Origin: Gongronella butleri
Taxonomy: Eukaryota > Mucoromycota > Mucoromycetes > Mucorales > Cunninghamellaceae
Length of the DNA stretch: 64,000 bases
Assembly: GCA_025201375.1 (NCBI GenBank)
Contig: JAIWZP010000044.1
Coordinates: 62,001 to 126,000, forward strand
Direction of reading: 5' to 3'
Part shown: piece after piece, positions 10,978-22,984 of the stretch
Layout: each line of letters opens with the position of its first letter
Numbering within the stretch: position 1 is the stretch's first letter
Position numbers and translations under genes: made by a program
The notes under the pieces: model-generated
The model's input: the letters and a program-made list of their open reading frames with translations, nothing else
What the model was told of the DNA's origin: nothing
The model's database searches: none

Positions 10978-13078
10978 ATGGCCAGGCACCACCACCATAA
11001 GCATCGCTCTCATCACCACCGGCCCGGCTCTTGGGGCAAGAGTAACAAAGGTGTGCGCGTCAACAAGAACCGTCCTTTGCCGCCACACAAGGCCGTGAGC
11101 GCTGCTCCCAAAGGCAAAAACTTGCCTGTGCCTCCGGGTCCTTTGTTCAACAAGAAGCTACTGGTTCAGGAGTGGAAGACCATGCATCGTTCCATTGGCC
11201 CTGGCCTTGTCAATGTCGGAAATACGTGTTTCCTTAATAGTGTCCTCCAATGCTTGACCTACACACCGACGCTCGCCGAGGCATTGTTGAGCCCGACGAT
11301 CAAAACCCACGATTGTAAGAAAAAAAAAAAGCATAAATCATGCAAACATGTGCCCTATAGCTGACACTTTTTTTTTTTCCTCTTTTTAGGCCCGAACAAC
11401 TTTTTTTGCGCCATGTGTGCGATGAAGGGTCTTGTGAAGCGCTGTCTACAAGAACCCAAGAGCTTCAAGCCCCATGCCGCCATCTTGCCACGGGCATTCA
11501 CGGGCAACTTGCGTGGTAAGTGGGCCACTTTTGTGTCCGGATTGGGTGCTTTGCGTTTGATCCTGACCAATCTTTTCTTTTTTTGTAGCCATCTCGTCCG
11601 GGTTGAACTTGGGGACGCAAGAGGATGCGCACGAATTCATGCTTGCTCTGCTGTCCGCCATGCACAAGGCGACGGTGCGCGATTTCAAGCAATCGGAAGT
11701 GACAAACGAGAAAGAGAGCACCTCGTTCATCTACTCGATCTTTGGTGGCGAAATGCAGTCCAACGTCACGTGCCCGCATTGCAAGGACGTGTCGGTGACG
11801 CCGCAAAACTTCCTCGATCTCGGCATTGATATCTCCTCGTCGCAAAAAGGCTATTCTACGCATCCATCGGTCATTGGCGCGCTCCACAGCTATATCCAGC
11901 CTGAACCAGTCGAAGGTTACACGTGCCCCTCGTAAGATTTGCTCGAGCGTCTATTGCTTGGAGGATTGGGCGGCTTACCTTTGTTTCCTTTACCTTTTAG
12001 ATGCAAGCGACAGGGCACTGTGAGCAAAAAGATGACGGTCAACGCGCTTCCACCGATGCTGATATTGCAAGTCAAGCGATTCGGCTACAGCTACTATGGC
12101 TTGCATAAGAAACGCGACTTTGTCGCGTTCCAAGAGACCTTGGACATGGCGCCTTTTGTCACACACCCTTCAAAACTCACAAAGTCGTCGAAATACCAGC
12201 TGTACGCCGTGCTGGTTCACATGGGCAGCGATTGTCATTCTGGGCACTATTATGCCTTTGTCAAGGCACCCAATGGCCAGTGGTATTGCATGGATGATGA
12301 ATCGGTAAGCATGAAAAAATCAAGACTTTTGTCATTTCAGACGCTCATTTTTTTCTTTTTTCTTGTTTTTAATCAGGTTTCGCCCGTCTCGTTTTCCGAG
12401 GTGCAAAGAGCGCAGGCTTACATGCTGTTTTATTCGAGCGATGGCTCGCCAGTCGTTCCCAGCAAGGCTGTTTCGCCTGTCAAGACCAAATCACAGGCGC
12501 CTGCCGCGGTCACCAAGAACAATATCACTCCTCCCACCAAAAACTCCACGACGCCATCGCCATTGGCTGCCGCCACGACTACCTCGGCCCCGTCAGCACT
12601 TGTTTCGTCCGTTTCTGCGCCTGCAGTGGTCATGAATGGCATTGTGCCCAAGCGCAAGGCCCTCGTCGAGGAAGAAGACGACAGCGACAGCTCCGACGAT
12701 GAGGACTTTGTGCCCGAGACCAAGCGTGCTAGGACGTCGGACGCGTCAGATACGTCGGAATCGTCAGAAGAGTCATCGGACAGCGAATTGGACGATGAAG
12801 TGGCGGAAACGAGTTCCGATGACGACGACGCGATTAGCCAGGCACGCTCGACGCGTGCACGCATCGCCGCGTTTCGGCTCAATGCGTGGGTGGAGAGCCC
12901 ACTTCGCCAGCCGTTTCGTTCCCTTCGTGGCGACCTCTCTCCTCCGACTTTTGCTGCAGCCCTCAGCGACGATTCTCGATGGAACGTTCAGGAACTTGAG
13001 GCCTGGTCTCACGTGGCTAAAGAGCACGCAAAGAGGCACAAGCGAGCCATGAAGCGCTGGAAAATCAGTGCGCAGTAG
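10978..13078 (+). CDS. Ubiquitin-specific protease, USP36/USP42 (Ubp10-like) type
   Basis: Cysteine deubiquitinase of the USP family. Five exons, ~600 residues. A His-rich, basic N-terminus (HHHHKHRSHHH) precedes the catalytic domain. The Cys box is GLVNVGNTCFLNSVLQCL with the nucleophile in NTCFLN. QEDAHEFM follows, then a zinc-finger pair CPHC and, across an intron, CPSCKRQG. The strand LPPMLILQVKRF leads to the His box VHMGSDCHSGHYYAFVK, and WYCMDDESV completes the triad. Gene order, box spacing and GTQEDAHEF-type context resemble the nucleolar/chromatin USP36, USP42 and yeast Ubp10 group. The C-terminal third is low-complexity Ser/Thr/Ala, followed by a strongly acidic serine tract (EEEDDSDSSDDEDFV) and a basic tail, consistent with nuclear localisation. 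The ATG follows a long T/C leader. Intron 1 splits a Cys codon (HD|CPNN). Confidence 0.9.
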
Positions 13079-13772
13079 ACAAACAATTCCCCCTCTTTCC
13101 CCTTTTTTTCCCCCCCCCCTTTTTCTCCCAACATTTTACACTTTTTTTTTTCTCTTGTACCATACATAATGCATTGTGCGATGACTCACATCATCTCGCG
13201 CCTCACCATCTCTTTCTTTGCTTTCTCAATTGATTTTTTTTTTCAGCGGCATTTGCTTCATGATATTCCCCCTTTTACTGGTTTTTACATCTTTTTCTAC
13301 GCACAACCTGTAAACGTAGTGAAATTAAACCCTTGATCCATGCACACTGCAAAGTGCCGTATATCAAGTTGAAAAAAAAAAAAAAAAAAGAATCACTAGG
13401 GTGCGTTCATTTTGGCGTCTGTGCCTTGAATACAACGTAAACGCGTGATTTGGCCGCGTTTTGATGAACCAACACTTAACTTTAAACGTCTTTGCACGAC
13501 GCGATGGCAGAATTGGAACGCGCCTCACCGGTGTTTGCTTTTCTACCTGCAGATTTCCGACGCGCCAGGATGTGTCAGCTGTTTTAGGCTTTTTACGGCT
13601 GCAAAGAGGCATGACCAATTGGGCCTTTTTGCGCAACGCGACGTTTTGCTTCCCGCCGCCCGCTGGTGAGAAATTGGGCTGACAAGTTAAAAATGCCAGA
13701 CAAATCCCAACGAATCCAGACATTTCTTTCGCACCATTTTCCCTTTTTCTCTCTCTTTTTTTTTTTCTCGTT
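13079..13772. other. Intergenic
   Basis: About 690 bp of T-rich 3' flank and presumed promoter. Includes a run of about 19 A at 13371-13389. No gene seen. Confidence 0.5.
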
Positions 13773-15002
13773 ATGACGACGCGCAGCTCTATTCTCAATA
13801 TTGGCTCCGGGGCTGTGGGCGGCTTGTACAGCTGGCGCCTTGCGCAGAACAGTAGTGTGTCCGTCGTGTGCCGATCGAGCTACGATATTGTCAGCTCAGA
13901 GGGGTTTACTCTCACCACGCCGAAATTTGGCAATGGCACCTTCCACCCCGATTTTGGTAATACAAAAAGCACAGGGGGAAAAAGACAATGTACACATTTC
14001 TCAATCATTTTCAAATAGTGGCCAAGACGGTGCAAGAGGCCGTGGAGCAAAAAGATGGCAATCCCTTTGATTTCATCGTCGTCACGTTAAAGGTGGGGGA
14101 AAAGGATACAATTGGAAGCGGCCTGTTCTTATCTTTTTATGCATTGTAGGTGCTACCCGAGGTGTATGATATTGCTGACATGATCGCGCCCGCCGTGACG
14201 CCTGGCAAGACCACAATTGTGCTGATTCAAAATGGTTTGGGCATTGAGGCGCCCTTCGTCGAGCGCTTCCCTGAGAACCCGATTGTGTCGTGTGCAGCGT
14301 ACGTGGGCGTATCGCAGCTGGCGCCTGGCCATATCAAGATGATTGTGGAAAATGAGCACCTGGTGGTTGGACTGTACAAACCGTGCAAAGTCGATTGCAC
14401 CGCGCAGCGCGCCCAATTTGTCGATCTTTTGGAAAAGGGCGGCGTGGATGTCAACCTCGCCGATGACATTGAACAGCTGCGCTGGCAAAAATTGTTTTGG
14501 TGAGGATGAAAATACGAAATGTAGCAAAAAGTGCTGATTTTTCGTTTGTTTTCTTTTTACTTTCCATTGTCCAGGAACGCGAGCTTCTCGAGCGTGTGTG
14601 CGATCTTGCAGACGGACACGACGGGCGTGCAGCGCGCCAAAGAGACCGTGGCCAATGTGATCCGGGACGTCGTGCGTGCAGCCAATGCCAATGGGTACGA
14701 GTTTGACGAGCAAGAACAGGTGGATCTCATGATTGGCATGACCGCAAATGTGGCGCCATACAAACCATCAATGTAAGCGACGATTTCTTTTTTTTTTATT
14801 ACATGCTCTGACCTCGCTGCACTTTTGCTGTTTATAATGTAGGCTTTTGGATTATGAGCGAAAGCAGCCAATGGAGGTCGAAGCCATCTTGGGCAACGCC
14901 CTGCGAAAGGCTCGGGAGAAGGACGTCGATGTGCCCTACCTGCAGACTGTCTATGACCTCTGCAAGGCACTCAATTCGGAAAATCTCAAGCCCAAATTGT
15001 AA
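13773..15002 (+). CDS. Ketopantoate reductase family (ApbA/PanE) oxidoreductase
   Basis: NAD(P)H-dependent 2-dehydropantoate 2-reductase-like protein; classical members reduce ketopantoate to pantoate for CoA synthesis. Five to six exons, about 330 residues. The Rossmann start is SILNIGSGAVGGLYSWRLA (GxGxxG). Next come FDFIVVTLK and TTIVLIQNGLGIE, the family's QNG motif. The C-terminal helical domain has the catalytic-site block LRWQKLFWNASFSSVCAI (Lys in WQKLFWN) and the family-typical ending region PYKPSMLLDYERKQPMEVEAILGNA, then VPYLQTVYDLCKALN. All canonical parts are present, so it should be active. Fungi often carry several paralogues of this family, so assignment to Pan5 and pantothenate synthesis is tentative. 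Start ATG 13773 follows a T/C-rich leader and precedes the nucleotide-binding motif directly. Confidence 0.88.
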
Positions 15003-15059
15003 ATTGTACTTTTCTTTAAAACTATTAAAAACCCTACCTACTTTATGTTGTAAAATACA

Positions 15060-15830
15060 GGGTTTTACTGAAAGAAAATAGGATGCTCGTTCGAATGAGC
15101 CCACCTACGAGGCACTGCGACAAGTACGTGCCGCGCAATGGCCATTTTCAAAAATGACAGATTTTCCTAGGGGTAGAGTCGACGAGTTGAAAATGGAGAC
15201 GTTTGGGTTCTCGGATTGCCAAGCCATTCACACACATGGTACATTTGCTTCATTCACCGGTAAAAAGGAAATAAAAATCAATGGTTCATCGACTGGCTTC
15301 GGCGCAAAATGCATTTTGGATCTTATTTTCGTCTCAAGGTGATCTCAGCGAAAAGTGTCTCTATCTCGATGAGATAAACACCACCAAAACGAGCATGATT
15401 CGCTGCGTACGTGGACATTGGAGATCAATGAAAAAGGTGATTTCTGGGCATTTTTGAAGCGGTTTCAACATTATAGATATTTTCCGACGCGTAATAAACC
15501 GCGTCAGACGCCAATTTACACGCGTCTGTTCCTAAACAAATACACGCATCTGGCGTCAGACATGGTAGTGGACGCGTCAGCGAGGCACTATGGACGTATT
15601 TTTCGCCCGTCATTCGCGCGCAGAACTTAAATTAAAATTCTCAATTGCTCATCAACGAGCCATTGAACGTCTCTCATTTTTGGTGTATTCCCTGGTTTTA
15701 CCATGCCGTCTCTCTTGCGTGCAAGTTTGGTCTAATTCTGGAGACCTAAATTTTCAATTTTGGTTTTGAGAGCACGCCATGACGAAATTGTGATTTGCGC
15801 GTTGTGCGCCCAATGACTTGTGACCATGCG
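15060..15830 (+). repeat. Repeat family R1, long copy b
   Basis: Collinear with copy d (33260-34130). The 5' half shares TCGTTCGAATGAGCCCAC, CATTTGCTTCATTCACCGGTAA-like and GACATTGGAGATC landmarks. The 3' half shares ACACGCGTCTGTTCCTAA, GGTAGTGGACGCGTC, TTGCTCATCAACGAG and TTCTGGAGACCTAAATTTTC. Many stops in all frames. Confidence 0.6.
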
Positions 15831-16585
15831 CAAAACGCGACCTGCTATGGGTTTCTAGCCGGCCTATTAATGTAATGATGCTCTTCGGGGCATTGTCGCG
15901 CGTGGGTGGCAACTTGCGTATTGAATCACTCTTAAAACCGATTTTCCATAAAATATTTCATGAGAATCTTGTTGAAAGAGGTATAAATTCAAAAGTGTTG
16001 AGTGGAAACAAGCACCGCGCCAACACCGTCAAAAAATCAGCGATCGCTGGGCGCGTTCTTGTGACAAACCTGCCTACTGTAATTAGCAAAATCACCCCAT
16101 TTTCTTCAGACATCGGTTGACAAATCGATCTTACAATTCATGTTTTTTCTTGTGGTTGATGGCCGCTTAGCGTTTACTCTCATTTTTTTTTTAAAAAAAA
16201 TGAGGATCAATGAGGTAGTGATCGAGAAATTCGCGATTCGCGCTTTTTCATGGTTATTTGAGCGTGAGTTGCACTGTGGTGGCGACAGATGCGCAAGGAT
16301 CCATCCAATGGAAGAATTGAGATTGCTGCGCACCTTTTTGTGTTACAAGGAGACGTCTATGGTGTCTTTTTAAATGGCATTTGGTGGTCATTAGAACAAG
16401 ACGCGTCGCGTAGGGCGTTATTTTTTCATGCGTCCTAATTTTTTAGTACTCAGAGATTAAAACACCGTAGCTAGCAAGGATGAACGGAGACAAATGAGAT
16501 GCAAAAAAGTATAAATGATGCGAGATGAAAAAAAAGACAATAAAAAAGCATAGTACATAATATCAGAGAAAGAGAGAGGGGAAAA
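15831..16585. other. Gene-free interval with A/T palindrome
   Basis: About 750 bp without a gene. A perfect AT-rich hairpin (CTCATTTTTTTT followed by its complement AAAAAAAATGAG) lies near 16179-16204. The end is the 3' flank of the RhoGEF gene. Confidence 0.5.
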
Positions 16586-16783
16586 TCAAGCCATGACGCG
16601 CGACTGACTTCTCTTGGCAATCAATTGCAATTGAAAAATGACTGGGTGCTGTCGTTCGTCGGCCATGACGCCAAATATCAGAGGCATGTCGGTTTTGTAC
16701 CCATTATTCAGGCACCGGATGTGTGACCCGCGGATCACCTGCTCCAATTCGCCCTGCAAATCGCAAAACGTAAGCACAGAACG

Positions 16784-16814
<31 letters not shown>

Positions 16815-19800
16815 GTGATGATATGGCGGATCTCGATAAACGAAGGATCAAAGGCAATGATGTATGGGTATTGACACGCAAATGACTCTGGATTGCCTTC
16901 CCACTCAATGAGAAACTTGGGATACAGCCGATTGCCCTTGCTGTCAATGTAAAAACCGTATTCTGACAGAAAAAGAGAGCATAAGCACGGGCGCAACGCT
17001 TCTATTTTCTGTTTTTTACCATCGTAGCAGACGAAATGATCACCACGCGGCGTACGAAAGATGGCAATGTGCTTGAGACGCTGACCAATTTGCGACAAAT
17101 CCTCGCGCTCGCGCTCCGTGACAAAGGTCAGATGACGGTCGGCAGGGTCCAGCAGCTCTAATGATGTGCAAAAATAAAAAAAGAAGAAATTAGCCAAGAA
17201 ATTGTGCAAAGTCGATCTTTTAACGCGTTTTTACGTTGAGGTTTGTCGCTCTTCATGTCGACGAGGATCATGCCGCGTGGCGAGGTGATGAGCATCTTTG
17301 TGGGCGACAGCTCAATGGCCCAGACCTCGCTTGGAATGTACAATTCCTTGAGGCGCTTAAGGTGCAAGTCCGAATGGGCACTAGTGTGCCTGTTGATGAG
17401 CGGCATGCGATTGAGCAGTGACTTTTTGCGCTCGATTGGCGGGCGATCGGGTCGGAAGGCGCGTGTTTTTTGCAGGGACGCGGTTTTTGACGCGTTTCGC
17501 GCGGATGAGGGCATCGTGACAGCCATTGGCTGCGCGGAAGCGGCATTATTAGTCGATGTGGTTGTGCCTGGTGCCGTGGCGGGCGGCGCGGCCGGCTGTG
17601 GGGCGGTAGTAGTGTCGGGTTCATAGATGGTGATAGTGGATTTGAGGGTGGACACCTTTGGCACGCAAACAAGCGTGCGCTGCAGCGATTGGCCAACATA
17701 GAAAAAGGGCACATGCGTTTGTACGCGTTTTCCTTGCGGTTGCAATGCTGGTTTGTTGTTCACAGCGTCCAATGGATACTCCCAAAGCGTGCGTTCCGAC
17801 AAGACGAGCAAAAGCTGCATGGACTCGATCACTTGCACCTGCGTCACCTTGGGCAGCGCCAGAATCTTGTGTGGCGTCTTTTTGCCACTCGTGTGTCCGA
17901 CGTACACACCATGATCTGTACCCAGGATGTATTGTTGTCCGTGATCTACGCAAGAAAAAATAAAAAATAAAAAAGTCCAAACGCGTGTAAAAACGAGAGA
18001 AAAAAACGCGTCAAAATGAGCCTGAGGGTCTTACTAAAAGAGATGATGTGATTGATTGATTGACACGACGTGTCGAATCGGCCGGGTTCGACGGCAGAAA
18101 GGACGCGGAAGATGGGTTTTGTGCGTTGATGGCGTTCCTGCTGCTGTTTTATGATTTTGTCGATCCATGGCTTACGCGTTGCCTCGGATGGCGCGTAAAG
18201 GACCAGGAAATTGTTCTTGGAACGGCGACCGAGGTAGTCAAAGACAATTGGGTAGCCAGGTTTACGGTCAAAAGGCAGACTGCTTGAGGACGCGGACGCA
18301 TGCTCCATGGCGCTCATGTCACTGGTCGAATTGTAAGTCCGCAGCAGCATAGGCGAGGCTGCACTGTTGACATTGACATAGGGAAGGATGGAGCTTGACG
18401 ATGAGCGCTTTTCCTGGGTATCGAGTAGCGGTGTGTGCGGAAAGGATGGTCGTAGTGGTGGAGGTGGCGGGCCAATGGCGGCTGAATGTGGTTGGAATGG
18501 ATGATGTGGATGCTGCGGTATGGACATGAGTGGTGGAGGTGGCGATAGCAGCGGCGACAGGGGCAATTCGTCGCGTGACTCCTTGGGCGCCATGACAGTC
18601 AGCAGGTCAAGCGCCATGGGTGGGTATTGGACGACGTAGCGCACCGTCCCGCCGCGACTCAGCTTGGTCTTGGTGATCAGCACATAGTGGTCAAGCAGAA
18701 TCACATGATATTCCGTCGAATCCGTGCTTGCGCTCTTGCGCAAGATCCCTTCCTTTAAAAGCACTCGTCCCTCTTTTAAAAGATCCAAATTCTAGGGCAA
18801 AAAATGAGCGAATCGAGCGAATCGAGCAAAATGGCCATCACCCGCGGCTTTCTTTCCCATTTTTTTCTCTTTTGTTCCTGTTTTTTCCTGTTTTTTTCCA
18901 AATATATTTTTGGCTTACGATGACGTCTGATTTTGATTTAAAGGTGAGGTGTTGGTGTAATTGCTCGAGGTCAAAGCGATTTTTCATACGGCCAGCCTGT
19001 GCGTTGACGCGGATAAGGAATTGCTTGATGGTATCGATTGTTTTTGAAATATTATCGTGGTCCGGGTGATTTGGGGGTGTGCGCTTGAGGATTTCGCCGA
19101 GCAAGAGGCTGTAGCGGCCGAGGCGCGTGGTGGGCTTTGTCAGGTAGCCATTGAGTTCGAGTTTCTTGGACCGCGGGTGCCGCTCGGTTTGGTTGGTGAA
19201 GCGGTCGAAATCCGGGTTGATGGCGCGCTCCTGCTCGAGCGCGTGCTTGGCCTCATGCTGCCGCGCCCCATAATAGACATAAGGTTCGAAATCCACCACA
19301 AAATCCAGCATGATGTCGCCAATGGCATGAACAATGGTGCTTTCCTTTTGCCGATTGAGCAACGCGGAAATCAGGCGCGAATTGACCGCGTAAATGTCGA
19401 GCACATTGGCAAACACGCGCTCTAGGAAGAGTGGACACCTCGACTCTGGGATGACTTGGTTGTACGACAATGGTTCTATCCACATCTGGAAAAAAAAAAA
19501 AAAAAGAAACACACAAAAAAATAAACACGTGTCATGTGGTCTGTTTGCCCTGTTTCTTTTTTTATACGCCTCGACTCTTACCTCATTTAGGTATTCGAGG
19601 TCCTTGACATAGTTGTTCTCGGTGTAGATCAATTCAAAGATGTGTTCTTGGCGCTTCCGCTCGTTTCGGGAGATGGCATTGTATTCGGCTGCTGAAACAT
19701 GATCTGCCCACAGCGGGTGGTGTTGCTGCTGCTGAGATCGAAGCGGCGCATGGTAAGTCACATGACGCTGCATGCCAACGGATAAAAAAAAAAAAAAAAA

Positions 19801-21005
19801 AAAAAAAAAAGATGGTTCAGCACATTGTCGGGCCAATTGGAATGAATGGACGTTTTGTTGTTACCTTTGTGTGTGCGGGTCGCTTTGGACAGGTGGCGCT
19901 GTAGCATGGCAAGGCGCCATAACAGGTGGGGGAATAACAATGGGCCAATTCAGTCATGACACCATTGGGAAAAGGCCGCTCCATCATATCAATGTCAGCA
20001 ATGCTTCCCGCGCTGCTCTCGGTGACGGTCGGCGACAGCAACATCGTCGGGCTGTCAGGAAAATCTTGCTTTGCATTGATGATCATCACGTCCAATTGGT
20101 ACAACTCGCCGTCGGCGTCCATCAATCGCTGCTCGTAATGCACATCGTGGAAAAAACGCTGAGCACCAAGCGCACGGCCCACCATCATGGCAAGAAACCG
20201 ATCCCCGGTCGCAAGAATCATTGCCAAGCAATCCTAGAAACACATTACATGTCATCATGATAGAAAAAAAAAAAGGGGGGGGTCGAGTGAGCAAAAAAGT
20301 AAAAAAAAAATAGAGTCAAATGGAAAAAGCCGTTGTTTGCATTTGCATTTCAACCAAGAAATCAAGAAAAGAGGGGGGGGCAGCAGATCTGCCTGGGGAA
20401 AAAAAGGGGGAAAAGGGCAACTTTACCACGGCTTCTTTGCCAGTAAATGTGTTTTTATACTCAATGCCGTCCTTGCAGCGATCCATGACGGTGATCTGGC
20501 GCTGGAATTCAATGGCGACGCGTGACAGCATGGCTGCGTACACGAGCGACGCGCCGGATGATCCGCGTCGTGACTCCATTGGCTGGATCGTTGTCCCGTA
20601 CGCAAAACTTTGCGATCGCTTGATGTCATTGGCGTCTTTGTGTATCAATTGGGTGGAAGACGATGTCTTGGAGAGCTCTGCCAAAAGTGAGCCACAAAAA
20701 AAGGTGGGGGCGTCAGATGCCTTTCTTTTTTTTTTCTCTCTCTGTCTAGATTTTTTCTCTTTTTTTTCGGTGATACCGGCGTAGGTGGTGGTGTGGATGG
20801 GTAAAAGCGGGGGTCCCAGGTTGTCAGCGCGTGCCCTTGCAAATGCCGGCTGGACGGCGTTTGGTGTGGTGTTGCACGCCGTGTTGTTGGCGCGTTTCGA
20901 GTGCATACGCAGTGGAAAGAACCATTTCTCGGACGGCTTTCGCACCAGGCGCTGTAGCGGCGACGTGGTGTGGTGTGGGGGCGTAGGAGGAGAAAAGAGT
21001 GCCAT
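16586..21005 (-). CDS. Rom2-like Rho GDP/GTP exchange factor (DEP-RhoGEF-PH-CNH)
   Basis: Guanine-nucleotide exchange factor for Rho1, expected to sit in the cell-wall-integrity pathway at the plasma membrane. Ten exons, about 1,170 residues. Order: a basic/Pro-rich N-terminus; a DEP domain (about residues 75-230) with GRALGAQRFFHDVHYE; a RhoGEF domain (about 305-510) starting RNERKRQEHIFELIYTENNY and containing PLFLERVFANV and KTIDTIKQFL; a PH domain (about 535-735) with KEGILRKS and a long Pro/Ser insert; and a citron-homology CNH domain (about 775-1150) with QQYILGTDHGVYVG, VPKVSTLKSTITIYEP and PLIFGVMADERQHP. The domain order is that of fungal Rom1/Rom2. The start (MALFSPPTPP) is chosen as the first Met that is not in a T/A-rich leader; an in-frame upstream Met at 21185 cannot be excluded. 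One intron carries ~30 A directly after its donor GT (16783-16812 on the plus strand). Confidence 0.9.
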
Positions 21006-21539
21006 GTAAAAGCAAGAGAGGGCAAAGAAAACTCCAAAATAGAAAAAAAGGAAAACAAGAAGGAAAAGAAAGCGTAAGCAAAAAAACCCCAAGCAATGAC
21101 AGGGCCCTTTTTTTTTTTCTGCGCGCCGCGGCAGGCGCCCTTTTTCCATCTCCGCAGAAAAAAAGCGGGTAACCTGCTCAAACATGGCCCTTTGTTGGTC
21201 GAATTTGCCATTTTGCCAATGAAAGGCCCAGCATCCTATCCACCACCCACTCCTATTTTTTTGTCATTCGAACTGTGGCATTGCCTCGTCCGCGCTTCTC
21301 ATTCGATCGCTCCCATGAGCCGTCGCCCAAGTCGAACCCAATCTGCACAATCTCCCATATCCTGGGCCATTTGAAGCAAAAGCCGCGTCCATCCCGAGCC
21401 AGCCAACAACCTTTTTTTTCTTTAAAACGAATTCCCCCTCTTTCCCCCTGATTGACATGAGATCATTGCGTAGAAAAATGCCCTCCCTGTCTCTCCCACA
21501 CAAACTAGAATGGACATCATGTGATATTTTAAAAGTGAT
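21006..21539. other. Intergenic, shared RhoGEF promoter and GNAT 3' flank
   Basis: About 530 bp. A/T-rich with poly-purine tracts on the plus strand and CCAAT-like sequences. No gene seen. Confidence 0.5.
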
Positions 21540-22493
21540 TTAGTTTGTATTTTCCGCGCGTACTAGAAAGGCCAGGCGGCCGCAAAGCTGGTAGCCAATG
21601 TCGTGGTATATGCAATTCGCCTTTGGGTCACGTTGGCCATTCATGAGAAGCGTCACGTACTGGAAATCCTCGTTTTCAAGCATGTCACGCGTCATTGTCG
21701 CGACCATCGCTGCACCATAGCCCTTCCGCCTGTGTGCACGGTCGGTGAATACGTAGCCGAGGCTCAGGCCCTGGCGCAGCACACGCCGCTTGTACACAGT
21801 GCCCACGGGCACGTCATCGACATGAAAAATGTACGCTGCGCGCGCTTTGATTTCCTTTGTACAAAAGGCAATTGCTTCTGCGTCCGACATCGGGCCAAAG
21901 TACCCGTCGTCGATCATAAAGTGTTGGATCCACGTCTTGAGCAATGGCAAATCGCGCTCAGTCGCAATTTCCATGCGTCCCGCCATCGCGCGCATCGCAT
22001 CTGTCCAATTCACGTTGTGCGCACCCTCACGCTTCTCTAGCACATAGCTCCACACCGACTCGTATTTCCATTCATGGCAATTGGTCGTCCAGCGCGCCGC
22101 CACCTGGTCAAGGAACGGCCGGTAGCCATGGAAACGCTTGATCTCGTGCAAATTCGTCGGACATCCGCGAATCAACTCGTCCAGGGCATCGCCGAGTGCG
22201 CCGTCCAGCACCATGGGCTGCTCGTGCATGCCGCCGCCCGAGATATACATGAATCCGTCGTAAAACACCGCCGCCAGCACGACCACGGCATCGTCGTTGT
22301 TGCTTTCGACTGTGTGATCCAATTTGGTGATCGCACTGTAGCTCTGCGCCTTGGCTTGGCCAGTCGCTGCGTCCGCAAGTGCCAAATCACTCACCCATAA
22401 CGGGAACGTGTGTACCAGCTCGTGTTTTTCCAGGGACGCTTTTGTTTTGTTTAAAAACTCGCTCGCGTCTGCGTATTGATGCACCTTGTACAT
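21540..22493 (-). CDS. GNAT-family N-acetyltransferase-like protein
   Basis: Intronless gene of 317 residues. The C-terminal ~120 residues form a GNAT acetyl-CoA fold: VDDVPVGTVYKRRVL (strand 4), LGYVFTDRAHRRKGYGAAMVA with the acetyl-CoA pyrophosphate loop RRKGYGAA, VTLLMNGQRDPKANCIYHDIGYQ (the N.IY..IGY motif) and the final RLAFLV strand. The first ~190 residues (with WVSDLALADAATGQAK and HEIKRFHGYRPFLDQVAARW) look like a degenerate second GNAT-like domain, as in other fungal GNAT-like proteins of this size. The substrate cannot be told. It lies 534 bp downstream of the RhoGEF start in the same orientation. Start at 22493 is the first Met and opens directly with coding-like sequence. Confidence 0.85.
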   Translation of the reverse strand: MYKVHQYADASEFLNKTKASLEKHELVHTFPLWVSDLALADAATGQAKAQSYSAITKLDHTVESNNDDAVVVLAAVFYDGFMYISGGGMHEQPMVLDGALGDALDELIRGCPTNLHEIKRFHGYRPFLDQVAARWTTNCHEWKYESVWSYVLEKREGAHNVNWTDAMRAMAGRMEIATERDLPLLKTWIQHFMIDDGYFGPMSDAEAIAFCTKEIKARAAYIFHVDDVPVGTVYKRRVLRQGLSLGYVFTDRAHRRKGYGAAMVATMTRDMLENEDFQYVTLLMNGQRDPKANCIYHDIGYQLCGRLAFLVRAENTN

Positions 22494-22912
22494 GATAGGA
22501 ATGAAAAAATGAAGAGAGAAAAAAAAAAAAAAGATGGGAAACTTGTTGCCAATTTAAACGGGGCGCATTTCATCATGACTCACGTAATGTCGAAAATAAT
22601 CAAAAATGGGTGTTGTTTTTGGGGGGATCACAAATGCTCACTGGCCATTTCAAACCTAAACACCACCCCCCATTGGCCACGAGGCGAGGCTGCGGCAGGT
22701 AAATCGGCTTCACCTGTGTGGAGTGCAGCGCCTCAATTTCTTGTTTCTTTTCAAAAAATCGATGATTCAAGAGCAAAGTGCGCGACGCGTCAAACCTGCA
22801 CATGACTTTATCGTCAATAATGGCCAACTCGAGAGAGTGATGCGCAAAATAAATTAGATGCCGTGCAAACAAAAAAAAAAAAAAAAAAAAAAAATTGAAA
22901 AAAGAAAAAATA
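22494..22912. other. Intergenic between GNAT gene and tRNA
   Basis: About 420 bp, mostly GNAT upstream sequence. An open stretch on the minus strand (about 22620-22860) has coding-like composition but no family match and no clear splice partners, so I do not call it. A ~33-A run (22871-22904) lies next to the tRNA 3' end. Confidence 0.45.
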
Positions 22913-22984
22913 TTCCCACACGGGGAATCGAACCCCGGCCACGTCGGTGAAAGCGACGGATCCTTACCACTGGACCATGTAGGA
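22913..22984 (-). tRNA. trnE(UUC): tRNA-Glu (anticodon UUC)
   Basis: A 72-nt cloverleaf on the minus strand. The 7-bp acceptor stem TCCTACA pairs with TGTGGGA, with one G-T pair. The D arm matches the A box (TGGTCCAGTGG). The anticodon loop is CTTTCAC between GTCG and CGAC. The T arm matches the B box (GGGGTTCGATTCCCC). There is no intron, and the discriminator base is A. Right after the 3' end the minus strand reads a T run (ATATTTTTT), a normal RNA polymerase III terminator. Confidence 0.96.

Noticed and set aside
12430..12882. Long Ser-rich antisense frame in the USP gene
   Set aside because: Shadow of the acidic Ser/Asp-rich tail on the opposite strand.
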